Below, in pieces: positions 49,612 through 58,698 of a stretch of 64,000 nt of DNA. The notes beneath the pieces are model-generated. The model made no database searches and was not told the DNA's origin. It saw only the letters and a program-made list of their open reading frames with translations. Where the stretch lies: positions 682,001-746,000 of the forward strand of contig CP003179.1 of assembly GCA_000237975.1 (NCBI GenBank), in the 5' to 3' direction. The position numbers and the translations under genes were made by a program. The DNA is from Sulfobacillus acidophilus DSM 10332. GTDB taxonomy: Bacteria > Bacillota > Sulfobacillia > Sulfobacillales > Sulfobacillaceae. How positions within the stretch are numbered: the first letter of the stretch is position 1; each line of letters begins with the position of its first letter.

Positions 49612-51577
49612 ACGTGTCCAGGCGGTAAATCCGATGCCAAGGTTTGCCGTCGCGGCTCATGCCATGAAACTCGTCCGGATACCGGATGAATTTCACCGGG
49701 GCCCGGTTGAAGTACTTCATAGCCGTAAAGAGGATTTCCGCTTGTTCGATCGGGCAGCGCAAGTCACCTTCCTGGTGTTCGATGAGGAGCGGGGTGGTGA
49801 TTTGGTCGACGTAGGTAATGGGGCTCTGTTCCCGGTACCAGCTGTCCTCGTCGGTCCACGGCCAGCGGTTTTGAGCCCGCTCGATCCAATGCCATCCCAA
49901 GTCACCGGTGCCGACCATCGTCCGCCAGTCCACCACGGACCGCATGGTAATGGCGGCCCGGAACCGGTGGGTGTGGCTAATGATCCAGTTGGTCATATAT
50001 CCCCCGTAAGATCCCCCCATGACCGCCAACCGCTCGGGATCAATCCACTCGTAGCGGGCGAGGGCGGTGTCGAGTGCCGCCATCAGATCTTGATAGTCGA
50101 GATGACCCCATCGGGGTAAAATGGCACGACAAAATTCGCGTCCATAGCCTTGCGACCCGCGAGGATTACTGTAAATCACGCCATAGCCGTTGGCGGCCAA
50201 CCACTGGAATTCGAAAAAGAATGCCTCCGCGTACATCATCATAGGGCCGCCGTGGATTTCCAGCGCGGCCGGATACCGGGCGCCGGGCCGGGCATCCAGG
50301 GGCGGCATGACCCAGCCGTCGACGGGAGGACCGTCCGGAGCTTGGGCGGTAAACCGCTCGGGGACCGCAAGCGTCAGTTCGCGCAAGATCTCCTGATTGG
50401 GATCGGCGAGCACGCGCCGTTGCCGATCGGGGAGACTCAACCAGACGATTTGGCCGGGGTTAAGCGGGGTGGTGGTGCCGAACACGATGCCGGTTTCGTC
50501 GGGAGATACGGCAAAGCTGTATATCACCTGGGGGCCTTCGGTCAACAGGGTCACTTGACCGGTGGCCAACTCCACCTGGGCGACTTGAGTGGTTCCGTTG
50601 ACCGAGGTGAGAAGGGTTAGGGTTTGGCCGTTTGAACCGAACGTGAGGGGATTTGACGCCGGGGCCGGCATATCGGACAAGGCGACGTCTCCCCAGGGAC
50701 GATCCCAGTCGGGCGTTACCCGGACCGGTTCGCGGCCTTCCCGATCCGTTTGATATAAGCTCGTGTTGTCATAGCCTAGATCGGCGACTTGTTGGGCGAG
50801 AAAATAGATCCGGTGGCCGTCCGGATGAAAGGCGAACGATTCCACCGTTAACCATTCCGGGGTCAGGGCACGCGGTTCACTGGGATTTCCTAGGTCAATA
50901 CCATAAATTTGCCGGATGAAGGCCTGTCGGTCATAGTTGGGTCCATAACGGGACGCGGTTAACAGATAGCGGCCGTCCGGACTGACGGCCAACCCGTGAT
51001 GGCGCATGGGGCCTTGGGTCAATTGTCGAGGGGGGACGGCCGGATCGAGCGGGATCCAGACGACATGGGGTCTTTTTTCGTCGAAATACCCTTCTCCGTC
51101 CAGTTTATGGCTGATTTCGGTGATGACTTTCACATCCCGGGTGTAGCGTCGGCGGGGATCGTCGGGCTCCGGTCGGCGTTCGTCCTCAATGCCTTCCGGG
51201 CCGATCAAGGCCAGTCCGACCAAGGCCCGGCTGTCCGGCAACCACTCAAAATCTTTCACGCCCCCGGTGAAAAAGGAAATCTGGTGCGCTTCGCCGCCAT
51301 CCGTCGGCATCACCCAGATTTGCGGCCGGCCGCTACGTTTGGACAAAAATGCCACCCATTGTCCATTGGGCGAAAATCGCGGCATGGCGTCACTGGGACC
51401 GGCGGTAAACGGCCGCGGCGGCGTATCGAGAGTCACGCGCATGATGCGGGATCGATAATCGTTGGTGTCGGAATCGGCCATCCGCTCTTGATAGAGGATT
51501 TCGGGCCGATGGGGATGAACGGCCAGATGGCCCACCAGCGTAAAGCGAAACAGGTCTTCGGGCGTGATATGACGCAT
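49544..51577 (-). CDS. S9-family prolyl oligopeptidase-type peptidase
   Basis: The 677-aa enzyme has an N-terminal WD40/TolB-like beta-propeller (repeated SPNGQWVAFLSKRSG, SPDGRYLLTASRYG patterns, residues about 30-420). A C-terminal alpha/beta hydrolase domain carries Ser in VMGGSYGGYMTNW, Asp in EHQEGDLRCP and His in YPDEFHGMSR. No signal peptide, so it is cytoplasmic. Acylaminoacyl- or dipeptidyl-peptidase activity is likely. The start at ATG 51577 overlaps the divergent Nudix start by about 9 bp if both are right. Confidence 0.92.
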   Translation of the reverse strand: MRHITPEDLFRFTLVGHLAVHPHRPEILYQERMADSDTNDYRSRIMRVTLDTPPRPFTAGPSDAMPRFSPNGQWVAFLSKRSGRPQIWVMPTDGGEAHQISFFTGGVKDFEWLPDSRALVGLALIGPEGIEDERRPEPDDPRRRYTRDVKVITEISHKLDGEGYFDEKRPHVVWIPLDPAVPPRQLTQGPMRHHGLAVSPDGRYLLTASRYGPNYDRQAFIRQIYGIDLGNPSEPRALTPEWLTVESFAFHPDGHRIYFLAQQVADLGYDNTSLYQTDREGREPVRVTPDWDRPWGDVALSDMPAPASNPLTFGSNGQTLTLLTSVNGTTQVAQVELATGQVTLLTEGPQVIYSFAVSPDETGIVFGTTTPLNPGQIVWLSLPDRQRRVLADPNQEILRELTLAVPERFTAQAPDGPPVDGWVMPPLDARPGARYPAALEIHGGPMMMYAEAFFFEFQWLAANGYGVIYSNPRGSQGYGREFCRAILPRWGHLDYQDLMAALDTALARYEWIDPERLAVMGGSYGGYMTNWIISHTHRFRAAITMRSVVDWRTMVGTGDLGWHWIERAQNRWPWTDEDSWYREQSPITYVDQITTPLLIEHQEGDLRCPIEQAEILFTAMKYFNRAPVKFIRYPDEFHGMSRDGKPWHRIYRLDTFTEWLGAFLPSSDETNTEETSP

Positions 51578-52201
51578 GCGGCACCTCCGTATGATACCAT
51601 TCTAGTAGGGATTCGCCGTCCGGAAGACGGGTTCCTGTCAGTGAAGGGGGCGGGCACGGCGAATTTTTTTCGGCAACGAGAACCGCAATTTCACACGTGG
51701 GCGAAACCGGCGGCGGTTATGGTGTTGATAGCCGACGTGGATCAGTCGCCCTCGGTCCTTTTAATCCGACGGCCGTCGGAATTGGCCGAGCATGCGGGTC
51801 AGGTGGCGTGTCCGGGCGGACGTTACGATTCGACGCTGGATCACAGCCTTTGGGATACCGCCCGTCGTGAAACCGTCGAGGAAGTCGGGATTGCGGTAAC
51901 GGCGAGGGAACGTCTCGGATTTTTGGACCCGGTATTTATACCCGTGACCGGTTATACCATTTTGCCGGCCGTGGCTCGTCTCACGGGCGTGCCCACCGTC
52001 GTGCCGGCGGTCGCCGAGGTGGCCGATTGGGCATGGATCAGCCTGGCCGAATTGCGCCGGGTTCGACGCATGGCACTGGTAGACTCGGTACGAGGCCGGT
52101 TTTGGATGCCGGAATTTCCGACCGGTTGGGCGCGGGTATGGGGTGCTACGGCCCGGATTCTGGATCAGCTGCTGCACCGACCGGAAGGAGCGTGGGCGTG
52201 A
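51569..52201 (+). CDS. Nudix hydrolase, CoA-pyrophosphatase-like
   Basis: The Nudix box reads GGRYDSTLDHSLWDTARRETVEEVGI, close to the CoA-diphosphatase version (PGGxxdxxDxxxxxTAxRExxEEvG). The preceding KPAAVMVLIADVD and LLIRRP support the fold. About 210 aa from ATG 51569, but the N-terminal 30 residues are uncertain and a GTG at 51641 is an alternative, since the ATG overlaps the divergent peptidase gene. TGATG overlap with the GNAT gene indicates coupling. Confidence 0.8.
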   Translation: MTHAAPPYDTILVGIRRPEDGFLSVKGAGTANFFRQREPQFHTWAKPAAVMVLIADVDQSPSVLLIRRPSELAEHAGQVACPGGRYDSTLDHSLWDTARRETVEEVGIAVTARERLGFLDPVFIPVTGYTILPAVARLTGVPTVVPAVAEVADWAWISLAELRRVRRMALVDSVRGRFWMPEFPTGWARVWGATARILDQLLHRPEGAWA

Positions 52202-52851
52202 TGGAAGTGATCATCCGACCGTTAACGACGCCGGCCGAACTTGACGTGGTCTCGACGGTCGAGGAGGTGCTCTGGGGTCCGACCGATCGGACGCCTCGGC
52301 CGCTGTTGACGGTGTTTGTTCATGGCGGGGGACAAGTGCTCGGAGCTTGGCATCAAGAACGGCTGGTCGGGGTGCAAATCGCCTTTCCCGCGTTGGACGC
52401 GGACCGGACCCTCTATTTGCATTCCCATATCACCGGTGTCCTCCCCGAATTTCAAGGATTGGGGATTGGAATCCAATTAAAGCAAGCGCAGCGGGCGTTT
52501 GCTGAACGGCACGGCTTTTCTTATATCGGGTGGACGTTTGATCCGCTCTCGTCGCGCCATGTTTGGTTTAATTTAGGGGTGCTAAGGGCTTCTATCGTGG
52601 CGCTGTGGCCGAATTTTTACGGGCAATGGGGGACATCCGCCCGGCCAACCCATCGGGCGTGGGTCCGATGGGGGTTTTCCGGAACAACGCGAGAGCCCAC
52701 GGGTTCTCCGCGCCTCTTGGCCGTCGAATCGGCCACATTCGAACAACTGGTCGATTGGTGGCAAGACGGTTACCGTATTCAAGGAGCGGTCCGTGAAAAT
52801 GGTGTCGTCAGTTACGTCTGGTATCCCGAGGAGTCAGGCCATGCAGATTGA
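52201..52851 (+). CDS. GNAT-family N-acyltransferase (putative amino acid N-succinyltransferase)
   Basis: ATG 52201 gives 216 aa. The acetyl-CoA-type binding motif appears as HITGVLPEFQGLGIGIQLKQAQRAFA, followed by IGWTFDPLSSRHVWFNLGVLRA, a string typical of this predicted GNAT group. It overlaps the enolase-superfamily gene by 11 bp. In Geobacillus-type clusters this pair carries out N-succinylation and racemisation of amino acids; the acyl donor here is inferred from that context. Confidence 0.75.
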   Translation: MEVIIRPLTTPAELDVVSTVEEVLWGPTDRTPRPLLTVFVHGGGQVLGAWHQERLVGVQIAFPALDADRTLYLHSHITGVLPEFQGLGIGIQLKQAQRAFAERHGFSYIGWTFDPLSSRHVWFNLGVLRASIVALWPNFYGQWGTSARPTHRAWVRWGFSGTTREPTGSPRLLAVESATFEQLVDWWQDGYRIQGAVRENGVVSYVWYPEESGHAD

Positions 52852-54022
52852 GCTGATCGATTTGGATTTTGTGGAACTCCCCTTAAAGGCGCCTTTTGAA
52901 ACGTCCATGGGGCGGGAGTCGGTGAAATCGGCCTGGTTGGTCACGCTATGGGCGGAGGGTATTCCCGGTTATGCGGAGTGCGTGGCCGATGCCCATCCGT
53001 TCTATACGGAAGAGACCCATGCAACCGTCTATTACGCCTGGAAAAACGATTTGGTCCCCCGCCTGGCGGCCCAACCGATTGGGGATCCCGAGACGGTATC
53101 GACTCGCTGGACCGGAGTCCGGGGGCACCGGATGGCCAAGGCCGCTCTCGAAATGGCCGTGTGGGATTGGTTTGGTCGTGCGCGGGGAATCCCGCTCTGG
53201 CGCCTTTTGGGAGGGGACCCAGGGCGTCGGCAAATTCCGGTGGGCGTATCGATCGGCATTCAGCCCTCGCTCGAGGCCTTAAAAGACCTCGCGATTCAAT
53301 ATCAGGCGGAAGGCTATCAACGCATAAAAATTAAAATTAAGCCCGGTTGGGATGTCCTGCCGGTAAAGACGCTACGGGAGGCCCTAGGCGCTTCGATGCC
53401 GATGATGGCCGATGCCAACTCGGCCTATCGGCCGGATGATGCCGAGGATTTGGCCCGGCTGGATGATTTTCGTCTCATGATGTTGGAACAGCCGCTCGCC
53501 TATGACGATTTGGTCGACCATCAACAGTTGGCGCGCCGCCTACGCACCCCGATCTGTCTGGACGAATCTATTCGCTCGGCCGAGGATGCCCGTCGGGCAT
53601 TTCAAATGGGGGCCTGCTCGGTGATTAATATCAAACCGGGGCGGGTCGGGGGCTACCAGGAAGCCAAGCGAATTCATGACATCGCCATGGAGCGAGGATA
53701 CGGCGTCTGGTGCGGCGGGATGTTGGAAACCGGGATTGGCCGGGCCCATAACCTGCACTTGAGTACGCTGCCGAATTTCCGTTGGCCGGGTGACACCTCG
53801 GCGAGTGATCGGTATTTTGTGGAGGATCTCGTCGATCCCCCTTTTCAGTTAAATCCGGACGGGACCTTATCGGTGCCCGAGGGCCCTGGAATTGGGGTCT
53901 ATCCGGATCCGGATCGGTTGCGACGGTTCAGACGCTATCATGAAACGTGGCGCGGGCAAACGTTACGGATTTCCGGCGGCATACCGGACGACCTTTTTAG
54001 GGGAAGGGGAGTTCAGCGGTGA
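52841..54022 (+). CDS. Enolase-superfamily enzyme: N-succinylamino acid racemase / o-succinylbenzoate synthase
   Basis: ATG 52841, seven bases after GAGGAG, gives 393 aa. Muconate-lactonising-type active site residues are visible: KIKIKPGW (KxK base), MADANSAY (metal Asp), MLEQPL (metal Glu), CLDESI (metal Asp/Glu) and NIKPGRVGGY (second Lys base). MenC and NSAR activities share one family. No other menaquinone genes are present while a coupled GNAT gene is, so NSAR is favoured. The desuccinylase needed to finish the pathway is not in this window. Confidence 0.83.
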   Translation: MQIELIDLDFVELPLKAPFETSMGRESVKSAWLVTLWAEGIPGYAECVADAHPFYTEETHATVYYAWKNDLVPRLAAQPIGDPETVSTRWTGVRGHRMAKAALEMAVWDWFGRARGIPLWRLLGGDPGRRQIPVGVSIGIQPSLEALKDLAIQYQAEGYQRIKIKIKPGWDVLPVKTLREALGASMPMMADANSAYRPDDAEDLARLDDFRLMMLEQPLAYDDLVDHQQLARRLRTPICLDESIRSAEDARRAFQMGACSVINIKPGRVGGYQEAKRIHDIAMERGYGVWCGGMLETGIGRAHNLHLSTLPNFRWPGDTSASDRYFVEDLVDPPFQLNPDGTLSVPEGPGIGVYPDPDRLRRFRRYHETWRGQTLRISGGIPDDLFRGRGVQR

Positions 54023-54942
54023 TTGCGACCTATCTTGAGCCAAAAACCCACCAAAAATTTGTCGACGAAGTGGCCCGGCGAGGACTTGAGGAACCGATTC
54101 GGGCGTGGGCCACGTTGTCTCCGGAGGAGCGGGCCGAGGTCACCATCTTGTTCGGCTGGAAAATCCCCCAGTCCGTAATCGACCACTGTCCCCGCCTGAG
54201 GTGGATTCAAGGAGCCGGGGCGGGAGTGGATTGGTTGTTACCGCTCACGATTCCCCCGACCGTCACCATTTCCCGGATAGTCGATCAATTCGGCCCGGAC
54301 ATGGCGGAATTTGCTCTCTTGGGTGCTTTGGCCTGGGTGAAAAATTGGCCGCGCATCCATTCGGCGCAAAGGCGCCATCAGTGGGATCCGTTTTTAGTCG
54401 GACGGTTAGCGGATAAAGTGGTGGGCGTATTGGGGGCCGGATCGATCGGCGAAACCATTGCCGTGCGTTTTCGCCCCTGGGTGGCCGAGGTGCGCGCCTT
54501 AGGTCGGCATCGTCCTCGGCTGCCCGAGATTGTCGGGTATTCGATGACGGAACAAGCGGCATTTTTTGAAGGACTTGACCTCCTGATCATGGTGTTGCCG
54601 CTGACTCCGGAAACGTACCATGGCGTGGGGCAGGAGGCCTTGTCGCGGATGAAGGCGGGTGGGTATGTCATCAACTTGGGTCGGGGGGCGATTCTCGATA
54701 CCCAAGCACTGGTTTCCGCCGTTCGTTCCGGACAGCTGAGCGGAGCCCTGTTAGACGTGCACGAAGACGAGCCGTTGCCGCCCGATTCCGAGCTCTGGGA
54801 TTTACCGGGGGTGACGATTAGTCCCCACATTTCCGGTCCCAGTCGGGTTGAAGGCATGGCCGCCGTTTTTGTGGACAACTACCGCCGGTTTTTGGCGGGG
54901 GAGGCGTTACGAGGAGTGGTGGATCGTGTCCGTGGATATTAG
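54019..54942 (+). CDS. D-isomer specific 2-hydroxyacid dehydrogenase
   Basis: GTG 54019 overlaps the previous stop. The 307-aa protein has the Rossmann motif GVLGAGSIGETIAVRF, substrate Arg in INLGRGAILDT, and the catalytic Glu and His in LDVHEDEPLPPDSELWDLPGVTISPHISG. It would reduce 2-oxoacids with NAD(P)H. Co-location with the racemase-like enzyme fits D-amino-acid or D-hydroxyacid metabolism, an inference only. Confidence 0.87.
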   Translation: MIATYLEPKTHQKFVDEVARRGLEEPIRAWATLSPEERAEVTILFGWKIPQSVIDHCPRLRWIQGAGAGVDWLLPLTIPPTVTISRIVDQFGPDMAEFALLGALAWVKNWPRIHSAQRRHQWDPFLVGRLADKVVGVLGAGSIGETIAVRFRPWVAEVRALGRHRPRLPEIVGYSMTEQAAFFEGLDLLIMVLPLTPETYHGVGQEALSRMKAGGYVINLGRGAILDTQALVSAVRSGQLSGALLDVHEDEPLPPDSELWDLPGVTISPHISGPSRVEGMAAVFVDNYRRFLAGEALRGVVDRVRGY

Positions 54943-55816
54943 TCAAGAAAACGTGCAACCCCTCATTTATGCCTTTATCGGGCCCAGCGGCACCGGTAAG
55001 AGTCATCGTGCCTCGTTGGTGGCCGTCGATAAAGGGGTCGATACCATTATTGATGACGGGCTTTTGATTCATCAAGGGCGCATTTTGGCCGGCTATTCGG
55101 CCAAACGGGAAGCGACCCGCATGGGCGCGGTGCGACGGGCCATTATGCAAGATCCGCAGCATGCCGAGGAAGTGCGCCAAGCCTTACGCGCGTTGGAGCC
55201 GAAGGCGATCTTAATTCTCGGGACATCCCGCAATATGATTTTTCGGATTCAGGATGCCTTAGGATTAAGCGATGCGCCGATTGAGTGGATTTTTATCGAA
55301 GAGATTGCCACCGAAGCCGAACGGCAACTCGCCCGACGGATCCGGACGGAAGAGGGAAAACACGTGATTCCGGCCCCCACGATGGAGGTGCAAAAATCTT
55401 TCTCCGGCTATTTAGTCGACCCGTTGCGATTTATTTTTCGGCGTAAAGGACGGCAAGTCGAGGTGGAGAAGTCGATTGTACGACCCACCTATTCGAGTTT
55501 GGGCCGATTTTACATCGCCGACTCGGCGTTGACGTCCATTATTCAGTTGAGTCTTCAGCCGATGCCGGAAATCGCGAAAATTTCCCGGATCGTGGTACAA
55601 TCCGCTTCAGAAGGGATTTTGGTCGACTTGGAGGTTGCTCTCAGGTCCCGCCAGCAGCTTTTTCGGATCCTCGAGCGGGCCCAGCAGGAAGTGGAGCGTC
55701 AACTGGAATATATGACGTCGTTAAACGTGTTAAGCGTGCGAATTACGGCGAAAGGGATCAGTTGCCAAGCGGAATGGTCCGCCCCCAAATCCCGCATCGC
55801 ACGGATGCCGACCTGA
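54926..55816 (+). CDS. P-loop ATPase with Asp23-like C-terminus
   Basis: GTG 54926 behind GAGGAG gives about 296 aa. Residues 15-25 hold a Walker A (IGPSGTGKSH) opening a kinase-like P-loop domain (VDTIIDDGLLI, AILILGTSRNM). From about 200 onward the sequence (VVQSASEGILVDLEVALR to VLSVRITAKGISC) resembles an Asp23/DUF322-like envelope-stress domain. The fusion type is known from Firmicutes but uncharacterised. It overlaps the preceding gene by 17 bp and precedes phoP by 24 bp. Confidence 0.7.
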   Translation: MSVDISQENVQPLIYAFIGPSGTGKSHRASLVAVDKGVDTIIDDGLLIHQGRILAGYSAKREATRMGAVRRAIMQDPQHAEEVRQALRALEPKAILILGTSRNMIFRIQDALGLSDAPIEWIFIEEIATEAERQLARRIRTEEGKHVIPAPTMEVQKSFSGYLVDPLRFIFRRKGRQVEVEKSIVRPTYSSLGRFYIADSALTSIIQLSLQPMPEIAKISRIVVQSASEGILVDLEVALRSRQQLFRILERAQQEVERQLEYMTSLNVLSVRITAKGISCQAEWSAPKSRIARMPT

Positions 55817-55840
55817 CATCACTCTAAAGGATGCGAGACC

Positions 55841-56518
55841 GTGCCGAGAATTTTAGTAGTCGACGATGAGCCGGCGATTTTAGAATTGGTCTCTTATAAT
55901 TTGGTGCGCGAAGGGTTTGAGGTGATCTCCGAACAGGACGGTGAGATGGGCCTCACGCGGGCGATGAACGAATCGTTTGATCTCGTGGTGCTCGATGTGA
56001 TGCTACCCGGGCGCTCGGGCCTGGACGTCTGTCGCGCCATTCGCCAAACCAAGGACATACCGATCATCATGCTGACCGCCCGCAAAGATGAAGTGGACCG
56101 GGTCCTGGGGCTGGAATTGGGGGCAGATGATTATGTGACCAAACCCTTTTCGCCCCGGGAACTTGTGGCCCGCGTCAAAGCCATTTTACGCCGGAGCGCC
56201 AAGGGGCGCGATACCGGGGATGAAATTCGGTTTCCCGGCTTGACGATTAATCTTGAGCGCCGGATGGTTACGGTGGACGGTCAGCCGGTTAATCTCACGT
56301 TTACGGAATTTGAACTCCTCACGATTTTGGCCCGTCATCCCGGGCGGGCTTTTTCCCGCGAGGAGTTACTGGTGCGGGTGTGGGGTGACGATTTTTACGG
56401 CGATTCCCGTACTGTTGACGTGCATGTCCGCCATTTGAGGGAAAAGTTAAAAGAGGATCCGTCGTCCCCTCGGTTTATTGAAACCGTGAGAGGAGTAGGC
56501 TACCGCTTTTGCGACTAA
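55841..56518 (+). CDS. phoP: PhoP-type response regulator
   Basis: This 225-aa OmpR-family regulator starts at GTG 55841. Receiver: ILVVDDEPAILELVSYNL, Asp in LVVLDVMLPGRSGLDV, Lys in YVTKPFSPRELVARV. DNA-binding winged helix: LTFTEFELLTILARHPGRAFSREELLVRVWGDDFYGDSRTVDVHVRHLREKL. It is assigned to phosphate control by its position directly before the PhoR-like kinase and the pst genes. The overlap with phoR is 10 bp. Confidence 0.88.
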   Translation: MPRILVVDDEPAILELVSYNLVREGFEVISEQDGEMGLTRAMNESFDLVVLDVMLPGRSGLDVCRAIRQTKDIPIIMLTARKDEVDRVLGLELGADDYVTKPFSPRELVARVKAILRRSAKGRDTGDEIRFPGLTINLERRMVTVDGQPVNLTFTEFELLTILARHPGRAFSREELLVRVWGDDFYGDSRTVDVHVRHLREKLKEDPSSPRFIETVRGVGYRFCD

Positions 56519-57906
56519 CTCATCATAAAGGGGTGCGATTGTGGCCGGTGGTGGGCGCCTTAATCGCACTGAGTTTGGCCATATGGATAGTCACGTTGCC
56601 CAAGGGCCTTTTAATCGCCGGGCTTCTGTTGGGTTTGGCCTGGATTTGGTTTTTCCGGTTTGTGTGGGAGTGGCGGCGGGATCGGCGGCTCTTAGCCGAG
56701 TCGGTCGTTCAGTTGAAAGATACGGTGGACCGTTGGGCATCGGGGGATTTATGGGCCCGGGTCTATTTGGATCAGGAAGATCCGTTGGACTCGCTGGCCC
56801 ACGGCATGAATCGGGTGGCGGAAGTGCTCATGGAGCGGACGCGGGATTTGGAGCAAGACAAGCAGCAGCTGGAAGCGATTCTGACCAGTATGGCCAACGG
56901 CATCATTATTTTAAATCCCGGGTTGACGGTCACGCTGATCAATCAGGCGGCCAAAGAGATGTTTCGTATCCCGGATTCCGATGTGGTGGGCCGTCACTTG
57001 TTGGAGGTGATTCGGGACGTGCGGATTGACGACGCCGTACACGAAGTCACCCGCTCCCACGGCACTCGCACGGTTAATTGGAGTCCGCCGGATAACGAAA
57101 ATTTGATGATAGAAGTGACGGTCGCGCCGCTCGCCCATCAAATGGGCGGATTAGGCGTGGTGATGGTCTGTCGGGACGTATCGGCGCAACGGCAAGTCGA
57201 CCGTATGCGACAGGATTTTGTCGCGAACGTCAGTCATGAACTGCAAACCCCGCTCACCATTATCCGGGGATTTACCGAGACCCTAATGGACGATATTGAC
57301 AGCGAGTCCCGGGAGCGGTTCATCCGTCTCATCCATGATGAAGCGAATCGGATGAGCCGACTGGTCGACGATTTGCTGACGCTGTCACGCATGGATCATC
57401 ATACGTTGCCGGTTGCCGTGACCGGTGTCGATATTCCCATTTTAGTGGAATCGATTTTTGCCAAATTAGGGCCGCGGGCCCGCGAAGGGCAATTGTCACT
57501 GGTGAACCAATTGCCCACGCCCATGCCGTTGGTGGCGGGTGACGCCGATTTGCTGGCCGAAGTATTTTTAAACTTGGTTCAAAATGCCATTCAATATACC
57601 CCGGCCGGAGGGCAGGTGACGATTTCCGGTCATGCCCATGTCAGCCATCAAATGGTCGCCGTTTGGGTGGAGGACACCGGAATCGGCATTCCCGCCCAAG
57701 ATCTTCCGCGAATCTTTGAACGATTTTACCGCGTGGATAAAGCGCGATCGCGCGCATCAGGAGGGACAGGACTCGGCCTGGCAATTGTCAAGCATATCAT
57801 TGAACTCCACCACGGACGCATAGAAGTAAAGAGTACGGTGGGACAAGGTACGCGATTTACCCTGTGGTTACCGGAATTCCAAACCGGGCAGGAGAAAGGG
57901 TCGTAA
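56509..57906 (+). CDS. phoR: PhoR-type sensor histidine kinase
   Basis: TTG 56509 gives 465 aa. Two adjacent membrane segments near 10-28 and 32-52 leave almost no external loop, as in E. coli PhoR, which senses through PstSCAB-PhoU and not directly. A HAMP-like stretch, a PAS domain (ILTSMANGIIILNPGLTVTLINQAAKEMF), HisKA (FVANVSHELQTPLTII) and HATPase (NLVQNAIQYTP, VEDTGIGIPAQD, GTGLGLAIVKHI) follow. It is coupled to phoP by overlap. Confidence 0.9.
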   Translation: MRLTHHKGVRLWPVVGALIALSLAIWIVTLPKGLLIAGLLLGLAWIWFFRFVWEWRRDRRLLAESVVQLKDTVDRWASGDLWARVYLDQEDPLDSLAHGMNRVAEVLMERTRDLEQDKQQLEAILTSMANGIIILNPGLTVTLINQAAKEMFRIPDSDVVGRHLLEVIRDVRIDDAVHEVTRSHGTRTVNWSPPDNENLMIEVTVAPLAHQMGGLGVVMVCRDVSAQRQVDRMRQDFVANVSHELQTPLTIIRGFTETLMDDIDSESRERFIRLIHDEANRMSRLVDDLLTLSRMDHHTLPVAVTGVDIPILVESIFAKLGPRAREGQLSLVNQLPTPMPLVAGDADLLAEVFLNLVQNAIQYTPAGGQVTISGHAHVSHQMVAVWVEDTGIGIPAQDLPRIFERFYRVDKARSRASGGTGLGLAIVKHIIELHHGRIEVKSTVGQGTRFTLWLPEFQTGQEKGS

Positions 57907-57909
57907 AGC

Positions 57910-58698
57910 ATGTGGGCATGGGTCATGAGTCTCTGGGGTGCCGTGCTGGGGATGGCCTTAGCCCCCGGTGAGCCCGCTCACATTACGATTGTGGGGGCAA
58001 CGTCCTGTTTAAGTTACATTAAAGCGGTGTTGCCCGATTTTGAACGGGATCATCCGGGAGTGACGGTGGCGGTCGCCGGCGGGGGATCGGTTGCCGGGCT
58101 CATCGAGGCCGGTCGGGGGCGAGCCGATCTGGGCCTATCCGATATTCCTCCCGAACCCCAATGGACGGGGGGGATCTCCATGACGTCTTATCCGTTAGGG
58201 CGGTTACCGATCCTGTTTGTGGTCAACCGGGCGGATGGGGTCCAACACGTTACGGAAGCCCAGTTGCGGGGGCTTTTGGGCGGGACGATTCGGCGATGGA
58301 ATCAGCTGGGAGGACGATCGTGGCCGGTCATTGTGGTCAGCCGACCGCTGGCGTCCGGCGCTCGTTACGTCGTCGAACACCGCATTCTTCAGGGACGCCC
58401 GATGAGTTCGCACGCGTTGATTGAGTTAAGTAACGGGGCTTTGTTGCGGGCGGTGGCCGAAACTCCGGGGGCCATCGGCTATGTCGAGGGTCCCCAAGTG
58501 ATTCCCCATATCATTCGGCTTCGCGTGAACGGACAAACGTTTTCGACGCAACACCCCTTACGCTGGCCCTACTTCGCTACCCCCCGGCTTTATGCGCGGA
58601 CGCCGGTGTCGAACCTGGTGCGAAGCCTGGCGCGATATTTAACGACACGGCCCCAACGGGTTCAGTTTGGGATTTATCCCGAGGAGTCTTCGTCATGA
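57910..58698 (+). CDS. pstS: Phosphate ABC transporter substrate-binding protein
   Basis: This exported 262-aa protein has signal peptide MWAWVMSLWGAVLGMALAPGEPAH and no lipobox cysteine, unlike most Gram-positive PstS proteins. Phosphate-binding pattern: ITIVGATSCLSYIKAVLPDFER, AVAGGGSVAGLIEAGRGRADLGLSDIPPEP, SRPLASGARYVVEHRIL and AIGYVEGPQ. Three bases after phoR; overlaps pstC by 4 bp. Confidence 0.88.
   Translation: MWAWVMSLWGAVLGMALAPGEPAHITIVGATSCLSYIKAVLPDFERDHPGVTVAVAGGGSVAGLIEAGRGRADLGLSDIPPEPQWTGGISMTSYPLGRLPILFVVNRADGVQHVTEAQLRGLLGGTIRRWNQLGGRSWPVIVVSRPLASGARYVVEHRILQGRPMSSHALIELSNGALLRAVAETPGAIGYVEGPQVIPHIIRLRVNGQTFSTQHPLRWPYFATPRLYARTPVSNLVRSLARYLTTRPQRVQFGIYPEESSS

Noticed and set aside
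50996-51568. Long N-terminal extension of the Nudix protein
   Set aside because: The open frame runs antisense through the S9 peptidase gene and shows no conserved features before about 51569.
52841-54022. Menaquinone enzyme MenC
   Set aside because: Not excluded, but no other men gene is present while a coupled GNAT gene fits the racemase pathway better.
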